Source: an uncultured Hyphomonadaceae bacterium (lineage in GTDB: Bacteria > Pseudomonadota > Alphaproteobacteria > Caulobacterales > Maricaulaceae). From it: a DNA stretch of 64,000 nucleotides. The stretch lies in NCBI GenBank assembly GCA_913058335.1, contig CAJXPX010000004.1, forward strand, positions 62,001-126,000, given 5' to 3'. Positions 1 through 8,966 of the stretch are shown piece after piece. The notes under the pieces are model-generated. The model had not been told where the DNA came from. It saw only the letters and a list, made by a program, of their open reading frames with translations, and searched no databases. The translations under genes were made by a program, and so were the position numbers. The first letter of the stretch is position 1. Each line of letters begins with the position of its first letter.

Positions 1-347
1 GAATCTCCGGCCGCAATATTCTGAGCAATTTCTTCGGCGGCGGCATAGACGTAAGTCAGGTCAGCATGTCCATCGCCGCGTCTTGAAGGCGTTCCCACGC
101 CGATAAAGACAGCATCTGCCCCGACCATAGCTTCGGATAAGTTTGTCGTAAAAGACAGTCGCTTGGCCCGGACATTTTTGGCAACCAGACTATCAAGGCC
201 TGGCTCATAAATCGGAATGCCGCCTTCATTGAGTGTGTCTATTTTCTTAGGATCTTTGTCGACACAGATCACCTCATGGCCGAAGTCTGCAAAACAAACA
301 CCGGACACCAAGCCAACATAGCCCGTACCTACCATCACAACACGCAT
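1..347 (-). CDS. UDP-glucose/GDP-mannose dehydrogenase family protein, N-terminal part (cut by window edge)
   Basis: About 115 N-terminal residues are visible; the rest lies before base 1. The protein opens with a Rossmann NAD-binding loop (GTGYVG at residues 7-12), an acidic end of the second strand (CVDKDPKK), the PIYEPGLD segment and a GVGTPSRRGDGHADLTYV stretch, which matches the V-TP---DG--DLSYV block of this family. Members oxidise a nucleotide-sugar C6 alcohol to a uronic acid using two NAD, feeding capsule, exopolysaccharide or LPS synthesis. The ATG at 345-347 is preceded by AAGGAA at a good distance. UDP-glucose 6-dehydrogenase is the likeliest member, but the catalytic cysteine and the substrate-binding half are outside the window, so the substrate is not proven. 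Confidence 0.9.
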   Translation of the reverse strand, partial: MRVVMVGTGYVGLVSGVCFADFGHEVICVDKDPKKIDTLNEGGIPIYEPGLDSLVAKNVRAKRLSFTTNLSEAMVGADAVFIGVGTPSRRGDGHADLTYVYAAAEEIAQNIAAGD

Positions 348-460
348 ATGCTCTTTCCTTCTATTTATGCTCTTAGTGTGTTAAATGTGTCTATAGGGAA
401 GAGACCCCCTGCGTCATAGCGCCATTTTGACTTTTTCGCATGAAAGCCTCTTATTAACAC

Positions 461-1387
461 ATGCCTGACGCTGACCTCAGTTTTCCGATGATATTGGCGT
501 GGGCCGCGCCTCTTTTTGTCGTGAGCGTCGCTCTGGAATGGTTTTTTGTACATCGCAAAAAATGGGCCGGTCGGTACAATATGCGGGATGCTTTTGCCTC
601 CATGACAATGGGGGTTGGGAATCTCGCCAGTGATTTGGTTTTTGGCTTTTTGAGTCTGGGCGTCTTGCTTCTGGCGTGGCGGTTTCGATTATTTGATTTG
701 GGACACAGCCTTCCGATAATAGTTTTAGCTTTGGTTGCGCAGGATTTCGTTTATTACTGGAAACACCGGATTGCCCACCGAGTGCGCTGGTTCTGGAGCG
801 CCCATGTCGTTCATCACAGCTCGGAACACTACAATCTCACCACAGCGCTAAGGCAGCCTTGGAATAACCATTTTACAGGGCATGTTTTGCTGTCGGTTCC
901 TTTAGTCTTGCTTGGTTTTCATCCTCTTTTGATTGGGTTTGTCGCCAGTTTGAACCTGCTCTACCAATTCTGGATTCATACAGAGTCGATCCATAAAATG
1001 CCAAATTGGTTTGAGGCAATTTTCAATACGCCTAGCCACCACCGCGTCCATCACGGAACGAATCCTCAATATCTTGATATGAATTATGCTGGAATATTTA
1101 TCATTTGGGACAAATTATTTGGCACCTTTGTCGGCGAGCAGGATAACGTCAAAATCGCTTATGGTGTGGTCAAGCCGATTGAGACATTCAACCCGGTCAA
1201 AATCGCTTTTGTCGAGTGGGGAAATGTCTTCAAAGATGCGGCCGGAAAAGACCTTACTCTTCGCCAGAGGCTTGGCTATATTTTTGGCCCCCCGGGATAT
1301 TCTCATGATGGATCGCGGCAAACATCCGAAGATATCAAGCGGGACTTTTATGCCCGCCGGAGCGAACAGGATTACCCTAATCCGTGA
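461..1387 (+). CDS. Sterol desaturase / fatty acid hydroxylase superfamily membrane protein
   Basis: A 308-residue membrane protein with about four hydrophobic segments in the first 180 residues. It carries the di-iron histidine clusters of the superfamily: H102-x3-H106 (HRIAH), H115-x2-HH (HVVHH, 115-119) and HHRVHH (193-198). Family members are membrane di-iron oxygenases acting on lipids (sterols, carotenoids, fatty acyl chains, alkylglycerol ethers); the substrate cannot be told from sequence. There is no strong ribosome-binding site before the ATG. It is divergent from the UDP-sugar dehydrogenase, with a 113-bp gap that must hold both promoters. Its last 16 bases overlap the 3' end of the convergent PhoD gene. 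Confidence 0.88.
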   Translation: MPDADLSFPMILAWAAPLFVVSVALEWFFVHRKKWAGRYNMRDAFASMTMGVGNLASDLVFGFLSLGVLLLAWRFRLFDLGHSLPIIVLALVAQDFVYYWKHRIAHRVRWFWSAHVVHHSSEHYNLTTALRQPWNNHFTGHVLLSVPLVLLGFHPLLIGFVASLNLLYQFWIHTESIHKMPNWFEAIFNTPSHHRVHHGTNPQYLDMNYAGIFIIWDKLFGTFVGEQDNVKIAYGVVKPIETFNPVKIAFVEWGNVFKDAAGKDLTLRQRLGYIFGPPGYSHDGSRQTSEDIKRDFYARRSEQDYPNP

Positions 1388-3108
1388 AACAAGGCGCGTT
1401 GTTTGAGATTTAATCCTTTGGGAGATCCTACTTTAACAGTGTTGCCGCTCTTGCGCAGTGTAAAGGCCGCGGCTTCAAAGGCTTCATAGTCCCGGCTGAG
1501 TACCGTGCTGACGCCGACCATGCGGGCTTTGATGTTTTTTCGGCTCACGCTTAGATCAAGATAACCACTGACAAGAGCATTATAATAACGTGCATCGGCA
1601 TTCGATTGCGTGAGCAGCAAATTATGATCTGCCGTGGCATCCCCAAGATAAGCAAGCAGGGTCTGAGACGAGACGGAAGACGTCACTAATTCAATCCCGT
1701 ATTTATTGTCTTGATTTTCAGATTTTAGCTCATTGACCCAAAATTCATGCGCGTCTCCAGTCAGGACGACCATATCATTAACGTCGGCATTAGATAAAGC
1801 CTGGTAGAAATTTTCACGTGCGACCGGGTATCCGTCCCAGCTGTCTGGATAGACGGGCAAGGAATATTTCGACAATGTCAAAAAGGCCCGAACCCCGGCC
1901 CAGTCTTTTTCAATTTTTACAAGCGACGCTTCGTCAATATAAGGCGTAAAATCCGGGGTTAACAAACGTCCCATTATGACTTGATTGACGAGGAATCTCC
2001 AAGGTTTTCCGGCCTGTTTGGACTCTTTAAAAGTGTCGATAATAAAATTTTGTTGATCGGCGCCGAACATTTCCCGGCTGGGATCATAAAGCCTGTCTTT
2101 TTTGAACTTATCCGCGCCGCCGGGGGCGGTAATTTCGTCGAGATAATTCTCAACGACAATTTGTTCAGCCCGCGCGGTAAGGCGGGTTTCGACACAGACG
2201 AGACTGGCGAGGTCGCCCCATTCAAATGCCCTGTAAATATCGGAGCGAGAGCTGCCAAGTTTTGGTTCGCGGAGCGGCATCCATTCGTAATAAGCGCGTA
2301 GCGCGGCTTCTTTTCTATCTGCCCAATTCCCTTCCCCTTCATTATGGTTTTCTGCTCCGCCTTTCCAACTGTCATTGGACGTTTCATGATCATCCCAAAC
2401 GGCGATCATAGGCATCTGAGCTGTGGCATCCTGTAAATTTGGATCAGAGCGATACTGTGCGTGACGCCGTCGATAATCGTCTAAGGCAATGATTTCATTT
2501 TTTGGGTCGTGAATACGGTCTGCCAAGAGAGGTGAAGGGTCGGCTGCATATTCATAATAATAATCCCCGAGATGAATGAGGGCGTCAAAGGGATTTTTTT
2601 TGGCTTCACGTGCAATGTGATCATAGACATTAAAATAGCCGTGCTGCCAGTTGGCGCAGGAGACAATGGCGAAGCGAGCTTCTTCCGTTGGCCCGTCCGG
2701 CAAGGTTCTCGTGCGCCCGATAGGAGAGACAGCGCCCTTGGATCGAAAGCGGTAAAAATACCATTGGCCGGGTTTGAGGCCTGTGGCTTCGACTTTGACC
2801 GTGTAATCTTTAACGAGGCCAGTTTTTATTTCTCCCTTGGAGGTAATTGAAGCAAAATCTTCACTCTTTGAAATCTCCCATATAACGGAAATATCGCCTT
2901 TTTCCTCCGGAGTGATCCGGGTCCAGAGCATGATGGAGGTCGTAAACGGATCACCGGAGGCAATGCCGTGAGAAAATCTGCCTGTACGCGTTTCGCTCCG
3001 TGCTGTGAAAGGGGTTCTCTTTGTGTCGGAACAGGCGGCAACTGATCCGCCGGCCAAGCCGCCTAATATGCCGCGCCGGGTCGGAAGCTTTGTGAAGGGT
3101 TTTGTCAT
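1372..3108 (-). CDS. PhoD-like phosphatase (alkaline phosphatase D family), Tat-exported, possibly a lipoprotein
   Basis: 578 residues. The N-terminus has a twin-arginine signal (TRRGILGG) followed by a short hydrophobic stretch ending SVAAC, which looks like a lipobox, so a Tat-exported lipoprotein is plausible. After an N-terminal PhoD fibronectin-like domain (SHGIASGDP, LWTRITP) comes the metallophosphatase core with SCANWQHGY, the metal ligands of HLGDYYYEY, VWDDHETSND and LTGDAHEFWV. The family hydrolyses phosphodiesters and monoesters outside the cytoplasm, often for phosphate scavenging, using Ca/Fe. It is the third gene of a minus-strand run (glycosyltransferase, phosphohexomutase, phosphatase), starting 12 bases after the mutase stop. 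No pho box was recognised upstream. Confidence 0.9.
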   Translation of the reverse strand: MTKPFTKLPTRRGILGGLAGGSVAACSDTKRTPFTARSETRTGRFSHGIASGDPFTTSIMLWTRITPEEKGDISVIWEISKSEDFASITSKGEIKTGLVKDYTVKVEATGLKPGQWYFYRFRSKGAVSPIGRTRTLPDGPTEEARFAIVSCANWQHGYFNVYDHIAREAKKNPFDALIHLGDYYYEYAADPSPLLADRIHDPKNEIIALDDYRRRHAQYRSDPNLQDATAQMPMIAVWDDHETSNDSWKGGAENHNEGEGNWADRKEAALRAYYEWMPLREPKLGSSRSDIYRAFEWGDLASLVCVETRLTARAEQIVVENYLDEITAPGGADKFKKDRLYDPSREMFGADQQNFIIDTFKESKQAGKPWRFLVNQVIMGRLLTPDFTPYIDEASLVKIEKDWAGVRAFLTLSKYSLPVYPDSWDGYPVARENFYQALSNADVNDMVVLTGDAHEFWVNELKSENQDNKYGIELVTSSVSSQTLLAYLGDATADHNLLLTQSNADARYYNALVSGYLDLSVSRKNIKARMVGVSTVLSRDYEAFEAAAFTLRKSGNTVKVGSPKGLNLKQRALFHGLG

Positions 3109-3120
3109 GAGTTTACTAAC

Positions 3121-4641
3121 TTATATCTTCTGATCAAACTCGCCGATTTCAGGATGCTTGGCGAGGCGGCGCTCAATGTCGCGAAACATGCCGATCATAT
3201 TTTCTTTGGATGCCGGGCTTTCAACGACAACGACCAGATTTGGGGTGTTAGAGCTGGCCCTCATCAGGCCCCATGTTCCGTCTTCCAGTGTCAGGCGAAC
3301 GCCATTGACCGTATTCACATTGACGATTTTCTGCCCTAGAATAGTCTCCCCGGCCTTGGCGTCTTCTTGCGCCTCGGCAATGATTTTACCTATCACGGCG
3401 TATTTTTCTTCATCAGCGCAATAAGGCGACATGGTCGGGCTGCCCCATGTCAGGGGAAGATCGCGGCGGAGATCCGCCATGGACTTCTCAGGATTACGGT
3501 CGAGCATTTGCAAAATGGCGATGGCGCTGACGAGGCCGTCATCATAACCGCGCCCGATGGGGGCGTTGAAGAAATAATGTCCTGATTTTTCAAATCCCAC
3601 CAAGGCGTCGAGGTCATAGACGCGGCGTTTAATGTAGGAATGACCGGTTTTGTAATAGTCCGTCTTTGCGCCATTTTCGATTAAGACGGGATCGGTGTTA
3701 TATAATCCGGTGGACTTCACATCGACGACGAATTGCGCGTCTTTATGGATTGCAGAGAGGTCACGCGCGAGCATCACGCCGACTTTATCGGCAAAAATTT
3801 CTTCCCCCTCATTATCGACCACGCCGCATCGGTCGCCATCGCCATCAAAGCCCAGCCCGACATCGGCGTCGTTCGCCTTGACGGCGTCAGCCATAGCGTG
3901 AAGCATTTTCATATCTTCGGGGTTTGGGTTGTAGTTAGGGAATGTATAATCAAGCTCGCACTCAACGGGCACAACCTCCGCGCCTATCGCAGCCAAAACC
4001 TCCTCGGCAAAAGCGCCTGCTGTGCCATTTCCGCACGCCGCGACGACCTTGAGTCTTTTTTTGAGTTTGATGCCTTTGGTCAGGTCTTTGATATAGGCGT
4101 CTCTGACGCCGTCGACATATTTATAGCCCCCCCCCGCGCGAGGCTTGGACTCGGCATTTAAAACTATGTCTTTCAGACGGGACATTTCATCCGGACCGAA
4201 CGTCAGAGGGGCTTCAATCCCCATTTTCACGCCTGTCCAGCCATTTTTGTTATGGCTGGCCGTGACCATAGCGACCCCGGCGGCGTCCAGATGAAACTGA
4301 GCGAAATAGGCCATAGGGGACAAAGCGAGACCGATATCCAAAACTTCAATGCCTGCATTCACGAGACCGAGCATAAGCGCTTGTTTAATTCCAAGAGAGT
4401 AATGACGGAAATCATGACCGACCGCGATTTTCGGATCGACCCCGCGTTCAAACATTAAAGTCCCCAAGCCTTCTCCAAGGGCCTGAACTCCATAGAGATT
4501 AAGTTCTGAAGGCTTCTCCTCAGAAGGCAATCCAAACCACCAACGCGCATCATATTCGCGAAAACCGGTCGGTTTAACGAGAGGCTGCGTTTCAAATTCA
4601 ATCGTGTTTGACGCTATGGCAGGAGAAGGCTTCCGAGTCAT
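3121..4641 (-). CDS. Phosphomannomutase/phosphoglucomutase (alpha-D-phosphohexomutase)
   Basis: 506 residues from the ATG at 4639-4641, chosen because the longer reading frame starts inside the upstream glycosyltransferase and GGAA lies just before this ATG. Diagnostic sites are all present: phosphoserine loop TASHNKNG (Ser129), metal loop GFDGDGDRCG, sugar-binding loop GFEKSGHYFF, and the phosphate-binding RASSNTPN near the C-terminus. The enzyme moves phosphate between C6 and C1 of mannose or glucose, supplying precursors for GDP-mannose or UDP-glucose. It follows the glycosyltransferase by about 20 bases and precedes the PhoD gene by 12, so one transcription unit is likely. It fits a surface polysaccharide role together with the UDP-sugar dehydrogenase at the window start. 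Dual mannose/glucose specificity cannot be excluded. Confidence 0.93.
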   Translation of the reverse strand: MTRKPSPAIASNTIEFETQPLVKPTGFREYDARWWFGLPSEEKPSELNLYGVQALGEGLGTLMFERGVDPKIAVGHDFRHYSLGIKQALMLGLVNAGIEVLDIGLALSPMAYFAQFHLDAAGVAMVTASHNKNGWTGVKMGIEAPLTFGPDEMSRLKDIVLNAESKPRAGGGYKYVDGVRDAYIKDLTKGIKLKKRLKVVAACGNGTAGAFAEEVLAAIGAEVVPVECELDYTFPNYNPNPEDMKMLHAMADAVKANDADVGLGFDGDGDRCGVVDNEGEEIFADKVGVMLARDLSAIHKDAQFVVDVKSTGLYNTDPVLIENGAKTDYYKTGHSYIKRRVYDLDALVGFEKSGHYFFNAPIGRGYDDGLVSAIAILQMLDRNPEKSMADLRRDLPLTWGSPTMSPYCADEEKYAVIGKIIAEAQEDAKAGETILGQKIVNVNTVNGVRLTLEDGTWGLMRASSNTPNLVVVVESPASKENMIGMFRDIERRLAKHPEIGEFDQKI

Positions 4642-4661
4642 AATAGTTCCGTGAGACTTGT

Positions 4662-5639
4662 TTAAGTGCCGAGACTTTTGGTCTTTACAGGGGCGCGTTT
4701 CAAGACTTTTAACGGGGACCAACCAAAGCTTCGCAAAAGTTTTGCAAGTCCGATTTTGCGTACGGCTTTAGTTTGCTCGGATTTGGGGCGCTTGAAAAAC
4801 CCATCTCGCATTCCGCGAAAGGTTGGCTGGAAACGCCCCTGTCGAAAGGCTGACCACAATAGAACAAATAAATTTGTCGCGATATGGGCGGGCCCCAAGA
4901 AAATGAGTAAGGGCAGGGGCATGTTCTTAACAAAAGTCCAGATTCGGTTTCGCGTGCCGTAATAAACCGCGAAATCAGAGGCACGTCCTGAAATGCCGCT
5001 ACTGACATGGTCTATTTTTGCCTTGGCGCTTTGCACACACAGGCCGCCGTCAAGGCGCATCCGAAAAGCAATATCGACATCTTCATGGTAGCAGAAAAAC
5101 GTCTCATCAAAGCCGCCAAGTCTCAGGAAGGTTTCGCGGTGATAGACAGCTCCGGCTCCGCAAGGGCCAAAACACTCGCGATCAGAGACAGACTCAGCGG
5201 GATGACCAAATCCTGCCCGCCAAGCCAGACCAAATACATGGTATTCGTCCCCTAAGCCGTCAAAGACTTCCGCCTCCAGCGCCATATATTGTGTGCTGCC
5301 GATCATGGTGGCTTCAGGATAGTTCACGCTGACATTCTCCAGTTTTTCCAACCAGTCGGTCTGGGCAAACGCATCCGGATTTAAGAGCGCGAGCCACTCT
5401 CCTTTGGCTTGACGGGCGGCAATGTTATTGCCCTTGGCAAATCCCGTATTTTCGCCTTGTGGCAAAAGCGTGAACCGTTCATCCAATTCTGGCAGAGAGG
5501 TGAAAGAATTATCCGTCGATCCATTATCAACAATAAAACACTCAAAATCTGTCGTCGTCTGCGCGGCGACCGAGGCGACGCTTTGCGCCAGCCAGTCTCC
5601 GGCGTTGTAGTTTACAATAATAACAGAGAATTTTGGAAT
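4662..5639 (-). CDS. Family 2 glycosyltransferase (rhamnosyltransferase-like), apparently lacking an ATG/GTG/TTG start
   Basis: About 325 residues. The GT-A fold is clear: first strand FSVIIVNYNAGDWL, the DNGSTDNS motif, GFAKGNN, the LNPDAF metal/sugar site, then GGFDETFFCYHEDVDIAFRMRLDGG. A C-terminal hydrophobic segment (LPLLIFLGPAHIATNLFVLLW) suggests membrane association. Family members add rhamnose or similar sugars to O-antigen or capsule chains. The conserved N-terminus begins right after an in-frame TAG at 5649-5651, and only AGC GGT CCG ATT CCA AAA lie between. The sole possible initiator before the first strand is ATT at 5637-5639. The first TTG, at 5484-5486, would delete the nucleotide-binding strand. 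Either a rare ATT start or a one-base frameshift upstream is implied. Confidence 0.85.
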   Translation of the reverse strand: MPKFSVIIVNYNAGDWLAQSVASVAAQTTTDFECFIVDNGSTDNSFTSLPELDERFTLLPQGENTGFAKGNNIAARQAKGEWLALLNPDAFAQTDWLEKLENVSVNYPEATMIGSTQYMALEAEVFDGLGDEYHVFGLAWRAGFGHPAESVSDRECFGPCGAGAVYHRETFLRLGGFDETFFCYHEDVDIAFRMRLDGGLCVQSAKAKIDHVSSGISGRASDFAVYYGTRNRIWTFVKNMPLPLLIFLGPAHIATNLFVLLWSAFRQGRFQPTFRGMRDGFFKRPKSEQTKAVRKIGLAKLLRSFGWSPLKVLKRAPVKTKSLGT

Positions 5640-5764
5640 CGGACCGCTCTACTTTTGATGGCTTGTTATAGGGTTTGAAGACTGACCTGTCCTGAATCAA
5701 ATTCAAGGGAAAACTTAGGGAGGCCGATAATAGTGAAATCATATAAAGAAAACGTTATATGCAG

Positions 5765-5793
5765 TTGACGTTGTGCCGCTTTCAGACTAATGG
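5765..5793 (+). promoter_or_regulatory. Candidate sigma-70-type promoter of ahcY
   Basis: TTGACG (5765-5770), a 17-base spacer and TAATGG (5788-5793) lie about 50 bases before the ahcY start. The match to TTGACA/TATAAT is moderate and the spacing is ideal. Flanking arms GGGAAAA (5708-5714) and TTTTCCC (5810-5816) could pair across the promoter, but this may be chance. Confidence 0.5.
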
Positions 5794-5844
5794 CCCTCCA
5801 AACCTTAACTTTTCCCAAAGAGGCGCCAGAGAGGCGATATTGAT

Positions 5845-7254
5845 ATGAGCAAGTCTGATTACATCGTCAAAGACATCAGCCAGGCTGAATATGGCCGTAA
5901 AGAGCTGGACATCGCCGAAACTGAAATGCCTGGCCTGATGGCTTTGCGTGAAGAGTTTGGCGCCAAGCAACCTTTAAAAGGTGCCCGTATTGTCGGCTCT
6001 CTTCATATGACAATCCAAACGGCTGTCCTGATTGAAACCCTGACGGCCTTAGGCGCCGATGTCCGTTGGGCGTCTTGCAATATTTACTCAACCCAAGACC
6101 ACGCCGCCGCCGCTATTGCTGCCGCAGGCATCCCGGTCTTTGCTATTAAAGGTCAGACACTGGAAGAGCATTGGGACTATCTTGATAAATCCTTCCTTTT
6201 CGAAGAGGGTCCGAACATCATTCTGGATGATGGCGGCGACGCAACGCTTTACATTTTGATGGGCGCTCGGGTCGAAGCCGGCGAAACAAACCTTATTGAA
6301 GGCGAGCCAGAGTCCGAAGAAGAAGCCGCTGTCTTTGCCCAAATCAAAAAACGCCTGGAAGCCAGCCCGGGCTGGTTTACAAAAATGCGTGATCAGATTG
6401 TTGGTGTCTCCGAGGAAACAACAACAGGTGTTCACCGCCTTTATGAATTGTTTGAAAAGGGTCAATTGCCTTTCCCGGCCATCAACGTAAACGACTCGGT
6501 CACCAAGTCTAAATTCGACAACAAGTATGGCTGTAAAGAATCTCTCGTGGACGGTATCCGCCGCGCCACAGATACAATGATGGCTGGGAAAACAGCTGTC
6601 GTTATGGGCTATGGCGATGTCGGTAAAGGCTCTGCGGCGTCTCTTCGCGGCGCAGGCGCCCGTGTGAAGGTCACTGAAATTGACCCAATCTGCGCACTCC
6701 AAGCTGCAATGGACGGATTTGAGGTCACAACCCTCGAAGATACGCTTTCCACGGCTGATATCTTTGTTACGACGACAGGCAATAAGGATGTTATTCGTCT
6801 TGAGCATATGCGCGAGATGAAAGATATGGCCATTGTTGGCAATATTGGTCACTTTGACAATGAAATTCAGGTTGCGTCATTGAAGAACCTGCAATGGACA
6901 AACATTAAAGACCAAGTCGATATGATCACATTTCCTAAGGGAAACCGTATGATCCTTTTATCTCAAGGCCGTTTGCTCAACCTCGGTAATGCGACGGGTC
7001 ATCCGTCCTTCGTGATGTCAGCTTCGTTTACAAATCAGGTTCTGGCGCAGATGGAACTTTGGGAAGATTCCAAAGCCTCCGAGCGTAAATATGAAAACAA
7101 AGTCTATATGCTGCCAAAGCATCTTGATGAAAAAGTGGCCCGTCTTCACCTCGAAAAAATTGGCGTGAAATTAACAGAAATGTCCAAAGAGCAAGCCGAC
7201 TATATCGGCGTTTCGAAAGATGGCCCTTATAAGCCGGAACATTACCGTTATTAG
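5845..7254 (+). CDS. ahcY: Adenosylhomocysteinase (S-adenosyl-L-homocysteine hydrolase)
   Basis: 469 residues, full length for the bacterial type that carries the extra central insert. It reversibly hydrolyses S-adenosylhomocysteine to adenosine and homocysteine with tightly bound NAD, relieving product inhibition of methyltransferases. Visible signatures are [22 protein letters not shown], the [17 protein letters not shown] active-site segment, the NAD-binding [24 protein letters not shown], and the family C-terminus [10 protein letters not shown]. It is followed by a hairpin and then metK, the preceding step of the same cycle. GAGAGG before the ATG can serve as ribosome-binding site. No SAH or SAM riboswitch that I know was recognised in its leader. 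Confidence 0.98.
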   Translation: MSKSDYIVKDISQAEYGRKELDIAETEMPGLMALREEFGAKQPLKGARIVGSLHMTIQTAVLIETLTALGADVRWASCNIYSTQDHAAAAIAAAGIPVFAIKGQTLEEHWDYLDKSFLFEEGPNIILDDGGDATLYILMGARVEAGETNLIEGEPESEEEAAVFAQIKKRLEASPGWFTKMRDQIVGVSEETTTGVHRLYELFEKGQLPFPAINVNDSVTKSKFDNKYGCKESLVDGIRRATDTMMAGKTAVVMGYGDVGKGSAASLRGAGARVKVTEIDPICALQAAMDGFEVTTLEDTLSTADIFVTTTGNKDVIRLEHMREMKDMAIVGNIGHFDNEIQVASLKNLQWTNIKDQVDMITFPKGNRMILLSQGRLLNLGNATGHPSFVMSASFTNQVLAQMELWEDSKASERKYENKVYMLPKHLDEKVARLHLEKIGVKLTEMSKEQADYIGVSKDGPYKPEHYRY

Positions 7255-7276
7255 GCGACATATTTATATTACATGG

Positions 7277-7299
7277 CGGGGCGATATCGCCCCGTTTCA
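7277..7299 (+). terminator. Perfect palindrome after ahcY, probable terminator
   Basis: CGGGGCG-ATAT-CGCCCCG at 7277-7294 is an 18-base perfect palindrome, giving a 7-bp GC stem with a 4-base loop. It is followed by only a short T run (TTTCAC). It sits 22 bases after the ahcY stop, so it may end ahcY transcription or attenuate read-through into metK. Confidence 0.6.
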
Positions 7300-7381
7300 C
7301 ACTTTAAAATCCAGCTTCCCTCTAAAAGCCTCTTAATAATAATAAAAAGCGAAGAGCCTTAAAATCTGAAAGGTGCCCAAA

Positions 7382-8575
7382 ATGGCCCGTAAAACTTACC
7401 ACTTCACGTCTGAATCCGTTTCCGAAGGTCATCCCGATAAGGTGGCAGACCGTATTTCGGACGAAATTGTTGATCTATATTTCCGCAGATCTATCGCAGC
7501 CGGCATGTCCCCATGGGAGGTCCGCGTTGCCGCCGAGACGCTCACAACCACGAATAAGGTGGTGATTGCAGGTGAAACCCGCGGTATGGATGTGTCTAAA
7601 GAGGATGTTGAAGCCGTCGCGCGAGCCGCCATTAAAGATATTGGCTATGAGCAATCCGGCTTCCACCATGCTCACGCTGACGTCGAGGTTCTGCTGCATG
7701 CTCAATCCGTCGATATTGCGGCGGGTGTAGATGAAGGCACCGGCCTTCACACCGAAGAAGGCGCGGGCGACCAAGGCATCATGTTTGGCTATGCTTCAAA
7801 TGAAGTCCCGGAAGCGCTGATGCCTGCCCCGGTTTATTACAGTCATAAAATTCTGCACCGCCTGGCGGAAGTTCGCCATTCCGGCAAAGAATCCGGACTG
7901 GAACCTGATGCAAAGTCACAGGTCACGGTCAAATATGAAAATGGTAGACCGGTCGGCGTATCAGCGATTGTGCTATCGACTCAACATAAAGAAGGTCTGA
8001 CCTCTGCCGATGTGTCTGACATTGTGATGCCTTATATTCGCGACGTTATGCCGGAAGGCTGGATCACGGATAAAACAATTTTCCATATTAACCCAACCGG
8101 TAAATTTGTGATTGGCGGCCCGGACGGAGATGCCGGACTGACAGGACGTAAAATCATCGTCGACACCTATGGCGGAATGGCGCCTCACGGCGGCGGCGCT
8201 TTCTCTGGTAAAGACCCAACCAAGGTTGACCGCTCTGCAGCCTATGCGTCTCGCTACCTTGCGAAAAACATTGTTGCGTCCGGTCTTGTGGACTGGGCAA
8301 ACATTCAGCTTTCCTATGCGATTGGTGTATCAGAACCAACTTCCATTTACGTAGAGCTGGACGGGAAACATTCTGCTCTTGCCGAGCGCTTGGAAGACGT
8401 ACTGCCGAAGTTAATGTCTTTAACACCTCGCGGTATTCGCTCTCATCTAAACCTCAATCAGGCAATTTACGCACCAACCTCAGCCTATGGTCACTTCGGC
8501 CGCACCCCGACTGAAGAGGGCCATTTCTCCTGGGAGAAAACGGATCTTGTCGAAGCAATTAAAAAAGCCGTTTAA
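7382..8575 (+). CDS. metK: S-adenosylmethionine synthetase
   Basis: 397 residues. It makes S-adenosylmethionine from methionine and ATP as a tetramer with Mg and K. Visible family blocks are [19 protein letters not shown] at the N-terminus, [13 protein letters not shown], the [11 protein letters not shown] segment, [24 protein letters not shown], and [20 protein letters not shown]. The ATG at 7382 was preferred over an in-frame GTG nine bases earlier because AAAGG lies eight bases before it and the protein then opens with the usual short N-terminus. It is 127 bases downstream of ahcY on the same strand, which couples the SAM-forming and SAH-removing steps. No known SAM riboswitch was recognised in the leader. 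Confidence 0.98.
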   Translation: MARKTYHFTSESVSEGHPDKVADRISDEIVDLYFRRSIAAGMSPWEVRVAAETLTTTNKVVIAGETRGMDVSKEDVEAVARAAIKDIGYEQSGFHHAHADVEVLLHAQSVDIAAGVDEGTGLHTEEGAGDQGIMFGYASNEVPEALMPAPVYYSHKILHRLAEVRHSGKESGLEPDAKSQVTVKYENGRPVGVSAIVLSTQHKEGLTSADVSDIVMPYIRDVMPEGWITDKTIFHINPTGKFVIGGPDGDAGLTGRKIIVDTYGGMAPHGGGAFSGKDPTKVDRSAAYASRYLAKNIVASGLVDWANIQLSYAIGVSEPTSIYVELDGKHSALAERLEDVLPKLMSLTPRGIRSHLNLNQAIYAPTSAYGHFGRTPTEEGHFSWEKTDLVEAIKKAV

Positions 8576-8623
8576 GGTATAAACAGCTAATTTTTTGTCG
8601 CGATAGACAGGGCCCAAAAATCA

Positions 8624-8668
8624 CCCCATAAGACTCCCATAAATAATGGAGAGTATTATGGGGTTTTT
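8624..8668 (+). promoter_or_regulatory. Long hairpin covering the ribosome-binding site and start codon of the GlsB-like gene, followed by a T run
   Basis: CCCCATAA (8624-8631) pairs perfectly with TTATGGGG (8656-8663). ACTC (8633-8636) pairs with GAGT (8651-8654) and CCAT (8637-8640) with ATGG (8646-8649), leaving a G/A mismatch, one bulged A and an AAATA loop. TTTTT follows at 8664-8668. The stem contains both GGAGAG (8648-8653) and the ATG at 8658-8660 of the next gene. It could act as the metK terminator, as a translational lock, or both. Confidence 0.65.
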
Positions 8669-8906
8669 CGGAACGATAATCATTGGGTTTTTGGCGGGGG
8701 TTGTCGCGCGATTCCTTATTCCCGGAAAAACACGTCCGGGCGGCCTTATCATGACAACGATAGTCGGAATTTTGGGCGCTTTACTTGCCGCTTACCTTGG
8801 GCGTCTGCTCGGCATATATGAAGTCGGAGAGCCCGCAGGCTTTATAGGCGCTGTGGTCGGTTCTATCATTCTCTTGCTGGTTTATGGAAAAGTGACCAAG
8901 GGCTAG
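8658..8906 (+). CDS. GlsB/YeaQ/YmgE family small membrane protein
   Basis: 82 residues with three hydrophobic helices rich in glycine: IIIGFLAGVVARFL, a middle TTIVGILGALLAAYLG and FIGAVVGSIILLLVYG. The PG-(K)-x-PGG motif after helix one is typical of the family, which is often called transglycosylase-associated or stress-response membrane protein although the molecular function is unknown. The start at 8658 was chosen because GGAGAG precedes it by a standard distance and the family begins MGFF or similar; an ATG at 8646 is also in frame. The ribosome-binding site and ATG lie inside a hairpin (see 8624-8668), which suggests conditional translation. It is not obviously co-transcribed with metK. 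Confidence 0.85.
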   Translation: MGFFGTIIIGFLAGVVARFLIPGKTRPGGLIMTTIVGILGALLAAYLGRLLGIYEVGEPAGFIGAVVGSIILLLVYGKVTKG

Positions 8907-8966
8907 CTTAAAGATTGTTACAAACCCTTGTTTCGAGCCGGCACTTAAAAGGCTTTTTTAATAACC

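Noticed and set aside
5700-5844. A long-range hairpin leader as riboswitch of ahcY
   Set aside because: The pairing arms enclose the likely promoter, so most of the structure would not be in the transcript.
6088-6852. A 254-residue frame antisense to ahcY
   Set aside because: It lies wholly within ahcY, which is a certain gene, and shows no protein family.
7300-7381. A SAM or SAM/SAH riboswitch before metK
   Set aside because: The leader has only weak pairing possibilities and none of the conserved blocks I know for SAM-II, SAM-V or SAM/SAH riboswitches.
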